Source: Cryptomeria japonica (lineage: Eukaryota > Streptophyta > Pinopsida > Cupressales > Cupressaceae). Taken from it: 64,000 bases of DNA. The notes under the pieces were generated by a model. That model ran no database searches and was not told the DNA's origin. It was given only the letters and a program-made list of their open reading frames with translations. Every line of letters begins with the position of its first letter. Position 1 is the first letter of the stretch. The position numbers and the translations under genes were made by a program. Shown piece after piece: positions 45,739 to 56,719 of this stretch. Location: the NCBI RefSeq assembly GCF_030272615.1, contig NC_081410.1:504236942-504300941 (forward strand). The letters run 5' to 3'.

Positions 45739-46935
45739 TGTAAAGCGGAAAAAATCAAACCCTAGTTGTTCTCCCCTCCCCAACTCCAAGGAGAGAGAGA
45801 AGGGAGATTCACTAGGGTTGATGGTTTTCACTTAGGAGGGACTTTACATTCAAAAGAGGGGTTGAAACCCACAAGATCCAATCCCACGCAATGCGAGATT
45901 GGATTCTAAATGAGTTTCAAGGGTTAAGACAGCAAGGATACCCTCTTTTGTAAAGAATGTAGATAGAAAGATTGAACTAGGAATGCATGTAGAAGCAAGA
46001 AAGATTTGCTTATAAATAGAGATAGGGATATGATATGAAGCTGTGGACCTGGAATTAGCAGTAAAATGTCAAGACGGCGCTGTCCTGCAAATTTGAGCAG
46101 AAGTTGACAGGACGATGGCGCCCGGCGTGCACACGGTCCTCCGAAAAATCCGCGAAACGAAGGGGGATCTGTTCGTCTCTGCACAAGGATTCCAGATCTT
46201 CAATTTCAGCCGTGTACCTGCAACCTACACATAGAAAAGCGAAGATGATTGGGGGGTTAGGGATTAGGGGTTTGCCCTTAGGTCAAACCCCAGTTTTGGA
46301 ATTAACCAAGAAATGAGAAATGTTGTAAATGTAATGTAAAACAAGTACTAATACCTTGTTGTAAGGATGTTTGTATCCTTATATGCAAAGGTATAGATGT
46401 TGTTGTATGTTGTATGTTGTATGTTGTAGTATGTGATCTCCTCTTCAATGGTTGAATCCTTTTCTTGAATGCAACACTTAGCCTTGAATGGAGACTTAGA
46501 ATGATCAATTGCTTGAAGGAATGCTTGAATGCTTAAATGTTTGAATATCATTTTCGCGTCTTGTACACATATGTCCTTCCTCCTCAAATGGGAGATGAAA
46601 TGTAGTTTATATACTTGCCAATTAGGTTAAAAGACTGATTTTCTCGACCTTAGGCCGACCAGGAAATGTTATTTTCCAAATTGCAAACAAAAAGACCCGA
46701 AGTCCCATAGGAGACCGGGCCCAAAAATAGGGCCAGGGACCAGGGCGCCTAGCGCCCTGGTCCCACCTCCCGGGACAGCAGGGTGCAAGGAGGGATCAGG
46801 CAGGGTGCTGGAAAGATGTAGTTTTTGGTGTCATGAACAAGTTTTGGGGTCTCCATTCAGGTTCAGTGTTGCGTCGCCATCGTGAAGACCCAAATGCGGT
46901 CGAAATTGCAAGTGTCACAATTTTAGGATGCTACA
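45739..46935 (-). repeat. 5' LTR (element direction) of Tat-like element
   Basis: 1197 bp partner of 39146-40408. It has three TGTATGT heptamers (versus four) and a single compact inverted block GACCAGGGCGCC-TAGCGCCCTGGTCC (46738-46764). Confidence 0.93.
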
Positions 46936-46940
46936 CTTCT

Positions 46941-48380
46941 ATAAAGGGTAATCCTCTCACTGATATCATACCTTCCCTGCTAGTGTCCCTCCCAATCTGT
47001 CTTGCATCTCTCCCACTCATAGGAAGTGGTCTCCCAATCCTACCAACCGGTCCAAAAGGTCCTCCATGGACTCTCAAATGACCTCCTCTCTGTCCGGATC
47101 TCCTACTACCTTCGCCTCCATCTCCTCTCTCATCTCCATCACCTCCAACCTCCTGAGAAACTCTAAGCTCTCATCTTCATCTTCATCTCCTAATGATGGG
47201 ATCATCTGAATCATTCTCCTCATATCCTGAGCTGGGAGGAGGGTCTATTGGATTGGTAATACGAGGAAAAGGGTGTGCAAGCATGTACTGAGCATAATCC
47301 ACAGTCACCCCAGGATCTAGAATGTGTAATCTCAAATCATAAGCCACCCTAGGAGTAGCCAGAAACTCTACCTGTACTATCTCAAAAGACAAAGAAGGTC
47401 CCCAATCTCACCTATCCTTGTACCATCATGCATATATAGTGACACAAGTAGGCATGTGTTGAACGATACCAAACTGTCTCAAAATGTGACTAATCAACTG
47501 CCACTCAATAATGTCTATGCATCATCCATCCATGGCTCACAATCGATATAAGGTCTCCAAATAATGCTATCTAATGAATCCAGAACCCAACGCCAATGTT
47601 CCATCTTACCCAGCTTATGCTGAGTAAGGATGCCTACATATAAATAGATATATGATTTCCTCTCACCACGAAATCTATGATGGATAGGTTGTGTAATAGC
47701 AATGTGCTCCCAACACTAGATCTGTAAAAGTGTGCATCCTGTAAATAGACTAATGCTCTCATTGAAAATAACCTGATGAAGATCATGATACAAATAAGAG
47801 AGCATGCAAACACCCCACGTATATCGAGTCTAATGTTGCATCATGCTCTAAAGAATCTCACCCCAACCAACAACGAAACCACGAGATCTCTTGTCTTGAC
47901 AAAAACAATCCCCTAATCAAACCTACAAGCAAGAATCATGGGGAGAGTCTTGTAATACATGATCATATCCTCCCATCAGATCTCTCCTCTCTAAATGCTC
48001 TCATCACCAAATACGGCTCTGCAAGCCTCGGTCCCTCCACGATCCTAAAAATCATACTAGACTAACTCACTAGTCATGGGGATGTGGAGAATCCTGTAGA
48101 CATCCTCGAGTGTCATGCTAATCTCACCAGTGGGCAGGTGGAAAGTGTTATGCTCGCTATGCCATCTCTTTGCTAAGGCAATCAACAATCCCCTATTATG
48201 GGTAATATCAGGCATATATAACAAATGACATAATCCGCAGGCATCTATGTATCTAACCTCAACCTGTGTAAGCTCTGGCACTAAGTGGCGCATGGCCAGG
48301 AATTTTTCCTGACACTAGAGAACATCGAGTTTCTCTAGTTTAACAAGAGAATTTAATCAATCATCAATCATCTATATATC
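46941..48380 (-). pseudogene. PMD gene of element 2, PMD core and middle
   Basis: The N-terminal core is at 48293-48057: NRGLLIALAKRWHSEHNTF and TGEISMTLEDVYRILHIPM, clearly homologous to NRGLLTALAERWHSDTNTF and TGEMTVTPEDCYWILCIPV in the first copy. Alignable text extends upstream to ~48360 (VKLEKLDVL-CQEKFLAMRHL), with a TAG in it. The C-terminal third of the domain is decayed. 47392-47183 (SFEIVQVEFLATPRVAYDL...) leads into a Gly/Arg/Asp-rich tail (GGDGDERGDGGEGSRR) that ends at the CTTCT insertion point and continues at 39140-38512. Confidence 0.75.
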
Positions 48381-48719
48381 AAATCAAAGAGATCGCTAAT
48401 CTATCACATCAACAATTGGTACATCTTTTCAACCAAGCAAATCAGGCTATCAAATCAACCTAAAACTATCAATCATGTTTTTCTATCAATCAATGAGTTC
48501 AATCAAACTCTTCTATGCTCTTCATTAGAAACTGAATTGGTTTCTTAGAGCCAATCTATCAATCTACCAATCAAATCAATCAATCGTATATCCTATCAAT
48601 CAACATTGTCAAAATTCCTATCAATCAAGACATCAATTGAGTACATATCAATCACATTTAGCATCAAATGCCTAAATAAAATCATCTCAAAGAATTTTAA
48701 CATGAACAAATTCATCTAT

Positions 48720-48990
48720 AGCAAAAGTGCTAACCTTTTCAAAAAAAGTGCTACGTCATTCAAAAGCGCTAATATTTTCAACAAATGCGCTAACTGACAA
48801 GTCAAAAGTGCTAAATCAATCAAAAGTGTTAACCTTTTTCACATTTGCGTGAACACGTCAAAAGAAAGCGCGAATTCTACAAAAGCGCTAAGATAACAAG
48901 AAAAAGTGTGAACAAAACATTCATATGCGCTAACTTAACAAAAGTGCTAACATACAAAACAAAAGCGCAAACCAAAAAAGCGAAGGCGCA
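48720..48990 (-). repeat. ~20-bp GCGCTAA/GTGCTAA array upstream of the second antisense PMD gene
   Basis: GCGCTA occurs exactly four times, with GTGCTA, GCGCGA and GCGCAAA variants, at spacings of 18-22 bp in the context CAAAAGYGCTAACNTTTT. It lies ~350 bp upstream of the PMD core, as in element 1. The flanking sequence differs from element 1, but motif, period and position agree. Confidence 0.65.
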
Positions 48991-49252
48991 AACATCCAAC
49001 GTCGAAAATCAAAAAATTCAAAAACAACCTAAAATGTGCCGAAAAACAAGGAAATCTATACGACAAGTTGACAACAAGCTTGGGATAAGGTACATACCGG
49101 ATAACCATAATCAGGAGGTCACTGATATTGTTGAACGCGCTCAAATCGATGGTTCTTGAACGGAATCACCATTTTGCCACATCACCAAGATAATTTTTCT
49201 CACTCCACAAGCTGACAAGGATGCAAATGAGATTAATATTTACTTTGGTTAA

Positions 49253-49259
49253 TTTTATA
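49253..49259 (-). promoter_or_regulatory. Candidate TATA box of the second antisense PMD transcript
   Basis: TATAAAA on the minus strand ~260 bp upstream of the array, parallel to 4826-4832 in element 1. AT-rich context limits the weight of this call. Confidence 0.3.
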
Positions 49260-49496
49260 ATTACCATTTGGAAGGGTAATTAATGCTTTTAAGTGGGGCA
49301 ATTTTATTTATTTTTCACAAATGAATTTAATTGATGGACCTTTTCAATTATCATGAGATCAATCACTTATCCATTTTTTTCAACTATTTCATGATCAATC
49401 TCCTAAGGGGGCATACAATCGGGATTTTTATCTCCATCGGGCACATTATCGAGACTTGATTTTATCTTTGAAACAATGTTGTCTCGACATCATTTC

Positions 49497-49510
49497 AAAG
49501 AGGGGCAAAA
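49497..49510 (+). other. Polypurine tract of gypsy element 2
   Basis: AAAGAGGGGCAAAA, identical to 5182-5195, immediately before LTR start TGTATACA. Confidence 0.9.
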
Positions 49511-50625
49511 TGTATACACATAAAAATGGCTGAGCAATTAAATAAATATTTTATATTTATTTAATATGTATTCTTCTATTAAATAGTTAATTTGAAAAGA
49601 TTAATTTATTTAATTCATTTCATGTCTTTCTATTAATTAATTTAATTGAAATATTTTATTAATTAATTCATTTATCCTTTTCTTCTAATCAATTAATTAA
49701 ATATATAATATTTAATTATTCCTTCAATCAATTAAATATCTAATATTTAATGGTTATTCTTTTATCCTATAGTCTCAAATATTAAATGATTTCTTAATTA
49801 TTTAATTCATTTCCAACTCACCTCCCATCTTCACTTCATCTTTCCTTTGCCAACTCATCCATCGTGGCTAAATTAATTCCAAAAAAAATAAAACATTTAT
49901 TAGCTACTTATCTTCAACTTCCAAAATAAGTAAACTATTGTGTACATACACATATTTCCTAACCTTCTTCTATATTCTCTCTAGCATCCCTATATCTTAG
50001 GAAGGACTTGAGTCCGCTTGTCCTCTCATGCCTAAATATTCTCCAACCATCCCTAGATTCCCTCAGTCAGCAACCCAGTCAAGGTGAGATGAGTGACACT
50101 TGTCTTCTCCTTCCCCCTTTCTCTCAACCTTCACCTTTGCTCACAACCATCCAAATTTGTAGATCTGATCATGACCGTTGATCCAGGATATATCATCTTA
50201 TCTTCTCAGAAGTCTATAAAAGTAGGAGTTTGAGTTGAGAAAGAGTTAGTCTTCAAGTGAGTTTTCAAGTTAACAATCTAAGTAAAACTTATGCATCCAT
50301 GAGTTTTTATCTTGAAGCAATTAGCAATTTAGCATTTCTCATTTAGCACAATCATTTAGCTTTAAATCATTTGCATTTCATATCATAGTATCAATTAACT
50401 ATCAGTTATCATTCCATTCTTCATATGCCATCTTGGAAGCTATCAGTGCTTATCTGAGAGCAAATCATCTACAACCAGGAATAGTGGAGTTAGGACACAA
50501 TGAGATTTAAATCATGAAGGTAATAATAATATTTTTATTTTAATATTTATTTCATGTAGTTTCATTGGTTGAATTTGGATTTCCTGTAACATTTCCTTTG
50601 TATTTTTTGAAACTAACATGTTGCA
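49511..50625 (+). repeat. 3' LTR of gypsy element 2
   Basis: 1115 bp, TGTATACACA...CATGTTGCA. TATAAAAG at 50216-50223 is the likely LTR promoter. It is followed by GGTAG, the candidate target duplication. Confidence 0.85.
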
Positions 50626-51630
50626 GGTAGTATTTTGATGATGAAATTCAAGTCGACATAGTAGGCTTCTTGGGTCTTTTGGTTGTGCCACTCCTTAAAA
50701 ATATTGTATCATGTGAATCCTCATCTGTAGTAGTGGTGTGCTTCTTTGATTTCATGTGTTCATTTAGAGAACTGACAATATTACCACTTGTTGGAACCAA
50801 ACAAAACCATTTATTGCATCATGTACATTCCATTATTACTTTTTTCTTATCCTTATAGCCTATAGGTGTTGCTTCCACCACTTTGAACAAATTAGGCTCT
50901 TGTGTCTTATTGAAATCATCTAGAATTTTAATGGCTTGATCAATCTCCAATCGATCTCTAACCATTGTTTTCTTTTCTATGCTACTTGAATGATTTTCAC
51001 CATTTCCCTCCATTAAAATGTAACGTTGATGGGACATTGTTTTCATATGTTTGTTTCTGAAGTTACGAACTATTCGTGTTGCCATGGATACTTCCCTTGT
51101 TCTTTAATCAATGCCACAACTTTCACAATGGATCTTTATTTTAGGTTCTCCCTTTTATAAATATACTTTGAGAGTAAGTTTCTCATTGACAAATTCTTCC
51201 ATTATAGTATTCACTTTCTGATTCCAAGATGTCAATACATCAGGATCAACAATTATTGTTTGTTCCACTAACTTGGACCCATATCCAACTCTTGGTTGTT
51301 TATGCATACCTACCTCCACACTCTCTCTATTGTATTGAGGGTTTGGTGTACTTTCCACTGTATTTTACTCAAGTATACCAACATACACGGTGTCATGTTT
51401 CCTCTTAATGCCGATAAGTGTTGTTGTAGATTTCCTTTTTGTTCATGCTTTATATTTAAAGGATTTTGAGTCCCATTGATAAAATCAAAAGGATATTCAA
51501 TGAGTTCATCATCTACCATTTTATGATAGATGTCAGCAAGTGTACAACCTTTTTGATAAATGACTGCACTAACAACAAAATTTTCTTCACAAGGAACAAT
51601 TACATATTCCATATCTACAATTGGATCCAT
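50626..51630 (-). pseudogene. Family Y gene, segment 1 (N-terminal part with zinc finger)
   Basis: Likely start ATG at 51630 (MDPIVDMEYVIVPCEENF). Coding text continues through 51155 and 51085-50819 (MATRIVRNFRNKHMKTM..., LEIDQAIKILDDFNKTQEP) to a zinc-finger-like block EC-T-x-C...SLNEHMKSKKH (~50820-50735) with C-x2-C and H-x5-H spacing, BED/C2H2-like. A TGA sits between the two Cys (probably CGA originally). The rest continues after the element as a Ser/Thr-rich linker at 38214. Other stops and a frameshift near 51310 confirm decay. Confidence 0.6.
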
Positions 51631-51639
51631 CTACATTAT

Positions 51640-52029
51640 TTTCATTATGTACCTACCAATTGTTTAAGTAATGGATAAAATTATAATAAAAAATTCAGAA
51701 GTTTGGTTATAATATTTTTATGAAATGGTGTGTATTTTCATCCTAGTGCATCCATAACTAAATGAAAAAAGAAAGTCAAATTTACACATGAAGGGGTTAA
51801 TTTGGAAATGGGAAAATTAAGAGGCAACGAAGGTGTTTGTTTTCCTTGGTAGTTTCCCTAAGGAACTATTTATTTTCCTTGTTATTCCAATTGGGGTTAC
51901 CAAGGCATGATTTATGAGATCTTTTAGTTTCAGATAAGTGTAAATATACATTTGTTACTTGGACAAAATGACATGGCTTTACATGGAACTGCAATTGCAT
52001 TCCATAAGATTGCAAATATCCATTATGGC
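51640..52029. other. No gene seen
   Basis: AT-rich interval between the start of family Y and the tandem duplication; no coherent frame. Confidence 0.5.
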
Positions 52030-52702
52030 GTTATAGTCTACCATCCATGAGGCCACAGAAAAGATAAAACAAAGAATACATTAGAGCTCAATGTGAGCTT
52101 GATGAGTTGATATTCTGTCAAAGCAGAAAAGTAATTGATCAAATTATCCAATCGTATCTATTTTTGCAGTCAAAGGTACAAAATGTAGGTTTGAACATAA
52201 TAGGTGGCAGATGGATGAAATGGTCTTATCCTTTTCAACAAAACGATAGTGATTTGCAGCAAACTGAAGATTTGGGCAATTATTTCATAAACAAATCCTA
52301 AAAAGATTTGTTTTGAGATTTGTTTCTATCGTTAGGATATGAAGGCTATAAAGCAGTGATTCTTTCATCAAGATTGTATACAAAAAATGGTGAATTCCTT
52401 TGGTGTTAAGTGTTTGTGTGTATGCACAAACAATCTCAGAGAATCCCTGGAGGAGCAGATTGCCTGCCTATTCAACAAAGGGAACAATGAGGAGAATATA
52501 TCTATGATAAACATCTCAGGGATATATTTCTAGGCTAACGCGCATGTACATGACATAATTCTTTATGAAAAATTGTTCTCCCCCATCCTCTAGATTTTGG
52601 GATATTGCCTTTGACGCCTATGGTATTTTGCATCTCATAGTAAAGGAGGAGAATACTCAATGTGTGAAGACTGCACTGGAGACCCTTGAGGTTGTGCCAC
52701 AC

Positions 52703-53760
52703 ACAAGGGCAAGTGCAAGGTAATGGGGGGCCCTTTATGCTTCGGGCTCCCAAGCCGAAAGGTAACGGGCACCCGAAGCAAAAATAAACGGGCTCCCATT
52801 TTGTTTGAAAACGGGGGCTCGCTTTTTAAAAACGAGCCCTCGTTTCTAAATCGTATTTTACCATTTTTTTCGACAAGTCGCCCTTGTTTGAAAATGGGGG
52901 CCCATTTTGTGGAAGTTGATTCCACAACCCACCACTTGGCTTGGGATTAGGCCTGGGATGGCCACACCTGAGATATGGACCTGCAAATTCAAATCTCCAT
53001 GAATGAAAGCACAAATATGACCTTCTAAAATAGTTTACGAGCCTGTAATTAAAGAATTTTTATATAAAATTAAAACCCATTTCAGATTATACTGTCTAGA
53101 TTCTAAATATATAAATTTATTTAAAATTGATTATTTTAACTATTTTTCATTTAATTTATACTAAATCGGGTCCATAAACTTGAAATATTAGCTAATTTTG
53201 TTAATTTGATAACTTTTTTTATTTTAATGAATTTTGAAAAAGAAATTATATGTCATCAATCTACACAAAATTATTTTCTATTTAAAAAAAAAATTAAAAA
53301 TGTTAAGTTTACGTCAAATTATGGGGGTCGTACACGTCAATTTTAAAAAAAGATAATTACGGTCATTAAAAAATTAATTAAAAAAAAATATTAAAAAATA
53401 AAATACATAAATATATTCTCATCAATCTTCATTGTGTTACCAACCATTTCCCAAAATGGTTTGAGAAAGTAATTTTAATTGTGTCAAAAAGTGTGGGTCA
53501 TACACATGCATGGTATAGTCCTAAAACATGCATTTTTAGAACTCCATTCCAAAAGTTATTTTTTATTATGTGGGTATTAAAATAAATTACATATTTGGAA
53601 AGTAAGCTAAGAGGATATCTTTTATATTACTTACTTTTTCCAAGATTCAATCTCCAAGTGTTTCAAAATTTAAGCTCAAATGAGACAAAATCTGAAAATC
53701 AGGGAAAACACTTCCACTTTTTGGCCAAAAAGTGGACTCAGCTTCTTGCACTGACCCTCA
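52703..53760. mobile_element. Small inverted-repeat element (~1.06 kb), copy 1, with empty-site evidence
   Basis: Left end ACAAGGGCAAGTGCAAGG, right end (reverse complement) TTTGAGGGTCAGTGCAAGAAG: imperfect terminal inverted repeats around AGGG-YMAGTGCAAG. The duplicate locus (55690) reads straight from GTGCCACAATTAAAGATC with no insert. The head is GC-rich (GGGGGCCC, CCGAAAGGTAACGGGC, ACGGG-CTCCCATTTTG motifs) and the remainder very AT-rich. It contains a perfect 24-bp palindrome (53713-53736). No transposase, so it would be a non-autonomous DNA element; superfamily not assigned and target duplication not clear. Confidence 0.6.
53713..53736. other. Perfect palindrome with TTTTTGGCCAAAAA centre
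   Basis: The half-site TCCACTTTTTGG is followed directly by its reverse complement, with no spacer. It sits ~25 bp from the right end of the small inverted-repeat element, so it may be a subterminal element signal. Confidence 0.8.
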
Positions 53761-53970
53761 AAGATCATGCTTGGTTTTTTTTATCTTAATAAAAAGGGAA
53801 GGAAGACCAAAATGGCTAAAGCATGGAAGTTATTCAAAGTTGGTTAGACCAAAAATACAAATTGGATGAGTTTGAGGCCTTGATGAGTGATAATGGCGAT
53901 ATGTTCCCTGCAAAGATTGTAGAAAGGTTGAAAGTGATTGGAAATGGGATTGGTTATCTGTATCACTAAT
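53761..53970 (+). pseudogene. Unidentified coding fragment (unit 1), KDHAWFF...LKVIG..GYLYH
   Basis: Frame-conserved with 55692-55905 in unit 2. Unit 1 text: MEVIQSWLDQKYKLDEFEALMSDNGD then VERLKVIGNGIGYLYH and a stop; the upstream part is frameshifted. It is followed at 54104 by an A-run, as in unit 2. No domain recognised; it could be the 3' end of a retroposed gene or LINE-type ORF. Confidence 0.4.
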
Positions 53971-54159
53971 CACCCATGTGTCCTCCTTCTTATCAATGAT
54001 CCCCACTGTGTCCCCATGGTGTACCCCCTCTTAATATCTATGTACTTGTTTTTTTGGTTTTGAACATATGAGAGCTACCCCCTTATGACAGTACTTATGT
54101 AAAAAAAATTAATAGTTTTCTAATATATTATGTTGTTGTGGTAGTTTCTTTTTCTCTAT

Positions 54160-54468
54160 TTGAGGTCTCCATACTCACTCATGGGCATTTTTTCTAGTGT
54201 TTTTCTATTGGTATTGTTAGACATTGTAAATTATAATCATTATTCACTAGCTCTTGGTTACATATTAAATGATGGTTCTTCATGTGTTCTTCACCCTAGT
54301 TTACTAATTATTTTCATAGGTGTAATAGTGATTTACATGGTCGACATTACCAAGTTAAAACAAATGAATGAGAATAATAGTTCAATGGAGCAGACAATAT
54401 TTTTTCTATTAAGTAGTGTTCCTCGCTCCTCTTTGACTGTAAATCTTGATAATGACTTGAAGTTGTAG
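54160..54468 (+). pseudogene. Hydrophobic conserved ORF in unit 1 (membrane-protein-like)
   Basis: Reads MGIFSSVFLLVLLDIVNYNH..., GYILNDGSSCVLHPSLLIIF, IYMVDITKLKQMNENNSSME. It contains two hydrophobic segments. About 62 residues align without gap to unit 2 (56730-56920). I do not recognise the family. It may be an exon or remnant of a membrane protein gene. Confidence 0.4.
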
Positions 54469-54629
54469 GTTTCCATGAGGTTTACTTCTTGTCTTCTAAA
54501 TAAACACTATTTGACTCAAAATGAATATTATCTAAATTCAAATACGCATTTACCATATCAAACTTGTCCTTTGTGGTGCCAATTTGTGGCTATGTTCAAA
54601 TTGTTCTCACTTTTCTCCCCTACTTCTAA

Positions 54630-54845
54630 GTGAAATATACTCAACAAAATGAAGCACGCCGGTGAAATTTTGAGCTCTGGCAAAGTTCAAATCTCATCTT
54701 GCCAACTTGATGATGTATATGTGGATGCACATACCAGAAGGGATGACCATCGATAAAATATTGTTATAGCTAATGTTGTTTTATTTTTCACTCTTGTGAT
54801 CCACTAATGATGACACATGTGGAAGTGTTGTGTCCAGCCCCTAAT
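54630..54845. repeat. Small insert related to 9985-10330
   Basis: Shares CATCTTGCCAACT, ATGTGGATGCACA, GGATGACCATCG and GATGACACATG with the 10-kb locus. Unit 2 of the tandem duplication lacks it between TTGCCCCTAC and TTTGACATTTGAC, so it inserted after the duplication or was precisely lost. Confidence 0.5.
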
Positions 54846-55379
54846 TCTGGCATTTGACAAATAAAAATACCTCTTAATATTCATATTCAAGATAGCCATT
54901 TACAAAACCCCTACATCTTTAATATATCTGCAATATATTGCTTTTGATTTTTGGGATATTAAATCCCCAAATATGAATGCACATGATATCATATTGCCTA
55001 GCGGGTGAAGCCCTTGTGGGCAAAGTCTGTCATTTGTGAGCCCATAGAAAAGATAAAAAAAAAAGAGTAAAGTGGAGCTCGATGAGTTGATTTTCTACAA
55101 GAACTAAAAAGTAATTGATAAAATTCTCAGATTGTATCTATTTTTGCAGTCAACTTTACAAAATGTAAGTTTGAACATAACAAGTGGTAGATGGATGAAA
55201 GGGTCTTATCCTTTCAAATAAAATGCTATCGATCTTCCCAGACAAACAACAACAGACTAAAGATTTGGGTGCACATTTTAGAAACAAATCCCAACGAGCT
55301 ATGTTTTGATATTTGTTTCCATTGGTAGGATATGAAGGCTATAAAGCAATGAACCCTTCACCAAGTCTATGTATAGAAA

Positions 55380-55586
55380 ATGGAAAACTCCTTTGGTGTT
55401 AAGTGGTTGTGTTTATGCACAAACAATCTCAGAGAATCCTCAGAGGAGAAGATTACCCACCTATTAAACAAAGGGAACGAGGAGGAGAATATGTCTGTGA
55501 TAAAAAATTTAGGGATAGATTTTTGGGCTAATGGGCACGTACATGATGGAATTATTTATGAGAACCTATTCTCCCCCATTGTCTAG
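55380..55586 (+). pseudogene. Unidentified coding fragment in unit 2
   Basis: 68 codons (MENSFGVKWLCLCTNNLRES...NLGIDFWANGHVHDGIIYENL). The unit 1 counterpart (52388-52592) has the same frame broken by stops, including TAG at 52532. The family is not recognised; adjacent frames suggest part of a longer dead gene. Confidence 0.35.
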
Positions 55587-55691
55587 ATTTTGGGATATGC
55601 AATTAATGCTATGGTATTGTGTATCACACAATGAAGGAGGAGAATGTTGACGGTGTCAAGACTACGCTAGTGACCCTTGAGATTGTGCCAC

Positions 55692-55905
55692 AATTAAAGA
55701 TCATGCTTGGTTTTTTAATCTTAATGCAAAGGACAGAAAGACCAAAATGGCTAAAGCATGGAAGTTATCCAAAGTTAATGTAGGTCAAAAATACAACCTG
55801 GATGAGTTTGATGTCTTCATGAGGGATAATGGTGATCCATCCCCTGAAGAGATTGTAGATAGGTTGAAAGTGATCGGAAAGGCGGTTGGTTATCTGTATC
55901 ACTGA
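55692..55905 (+). pseudogene. Unidentified coding fragment (unit 2), KDHAWFF...LKVIG..GYLYH
   Basis: Open reading: KDHAWFFNLNAKDRKTKMAK, then WKLSKVNVGQKYNLDEFDVF, then PSPEEIVDRLKVIGKAVGYL and a stop after YH (TGA 55903-55905). The 3' trailer TATGGCAGTCCTTATCT(A)9 at ~55967-55991 is conserved in unit 1 (TATGACAGTACTTATGT(A)8), like the tail of a retroposed transcript. Confidence 0.45.
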
Positions 55906-55991
55906 TCCCCCCTCTTATTATCTATGCACTTATTTTTTGTTTTTTAATGTATGGGAGCTGCCCTCTTATGGCAGTCCTTATCTAAAAAAAA

Positions 55992-56645
55992 ACACAAAAT
56001 GGAGAGTAGAATTTAAACCCAAGCCTATTTTTATCATTACAACAAAGTGACTATGTTTCCATCCTACACTAAAACCAATGTTAGGATTTTTTTCCCATCT
56101 TGTTAACAATTGAAAACCCCTATAAATATTCATATCACATTCATCAAATAGTACATATATACTATAACCTAGAAATAATCTTGTCAAACATGTTTTATTA
56201 TAATATATGTACTCTCAAAGCATGATGAAATGGATGTCTCCAACATTGAATGATAAATATATGGTTCTATTGGATCTCCTCTCTTCACTTAGATGAAAAT
56301 ATTAAACTGTAAGTTGTAGTCATTAGCAATTGAACCTTGGAAGTGTAGGATTATGGAGGTAAAGGAAAGATTCCACTCTTTATCTTTTACCCATATTCAC
56401 AGGGAATTCAATAACTTGGTAGACCACCTCTAAAAGAGGGCTCTTCAATCAACTCCAGGAAACTTGTATTCTAAAGAATACCAGAACTAGGAACTCAAGT
56501 TGGTAGTGTCCATAAAGTTGTGGTAGTTACATTTTATCTCATCTACTCCATCTATCAAATTTACTTTTTATTTTTTTGTTATTGTCTATAGGATCCTCAA
56601 AGTCGGTTTAAGGTTCAATCTATGTCTGTGGTTTTCATAATCCTT
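55992..56645. other. Segment present only in unit 2
   Basis: About 650 bp inserted between the A-run and TAGTTTTCT relative to unit 1 (54111). No inverted repeats or coding frame recognised. Confidence 0.45.
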
Positions 56646-56719
56646 ATAGTTTTCTGAGATATTAATAATGTTGTTGTGACAGTAACTTTGCTCTATTTGG
56701 CATTTCCATACTCGCTCAT

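Larger units (their letters stand above)
39146..46935 (-). mobile_element. Tat-like Ty3/gypsy gag-protease element without RT or integrase
   Basis: A complete, relatively young insertion of 7790 bp: LTRs 39146-40408 and 45739-46935, TSD CTTCT, primer site, purine tract, and a largely open gag-pro frame on the minus strand. LTRs are nearly identical apart from two repeat-number changes, consistent with a younger age than the other elements here. Reverse transcriptase, RNase H and integrase are absent; the ORF instead ends in a Pro/Arg-rich and acidic extension. It belongs with gag-bearing non-autonomous (TR-GAG-like) elements. Confidence 0.9.
38215..50625 (+). mobile_element. Gypsy element 2 with antisense PMD gene (internally deleted, itself interrupted)
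   Basis: From left: a 5' LTR remnant (38216-~38485), the PMD gene tail (38512-39140), the inserted Tat-like element (39146-46935), the rest of the PMD gene (46941-~48380), the GCGCTA-type array, polypurine tract and 3' LTR (49511-50625). Gag and pol are gone: the 5' LTR breaks at CTCAA directly into the distal PMD sequence. Removing the inner insertion leaves a ~4.6-kb deleted element. It is related to, but clearly diverged from, element 1 at 1-6690. Confidence 0.8.
52030..55018 (+). repeat. Tandem duplication, unit 1
   Basis: Block order GAAAAGATAAAA...TTTTTGCAGTCAA (52070), TTGGTGTTAAGTG...CAAACAATCTCAGAGAATCC (52400), AAAGATCATGCTTGG (53761), the membrane-type ORF (54160-54400), and TTTGGGATATTAAATCCCC...ATATTGCCTAGCGGGTGAAG (54950-55018). 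The same blocks follow in the same order in unit 2. Unit 1 carries two extra inserts (52703-53760 and ~54630-54845). Confidence 0.75.

Noticed and set aside
53050-53460. AT-rich stretch as a matrix-attachment region
   Set aside because: AT-richness alone, inside a small mobile element; nothing else supports it.
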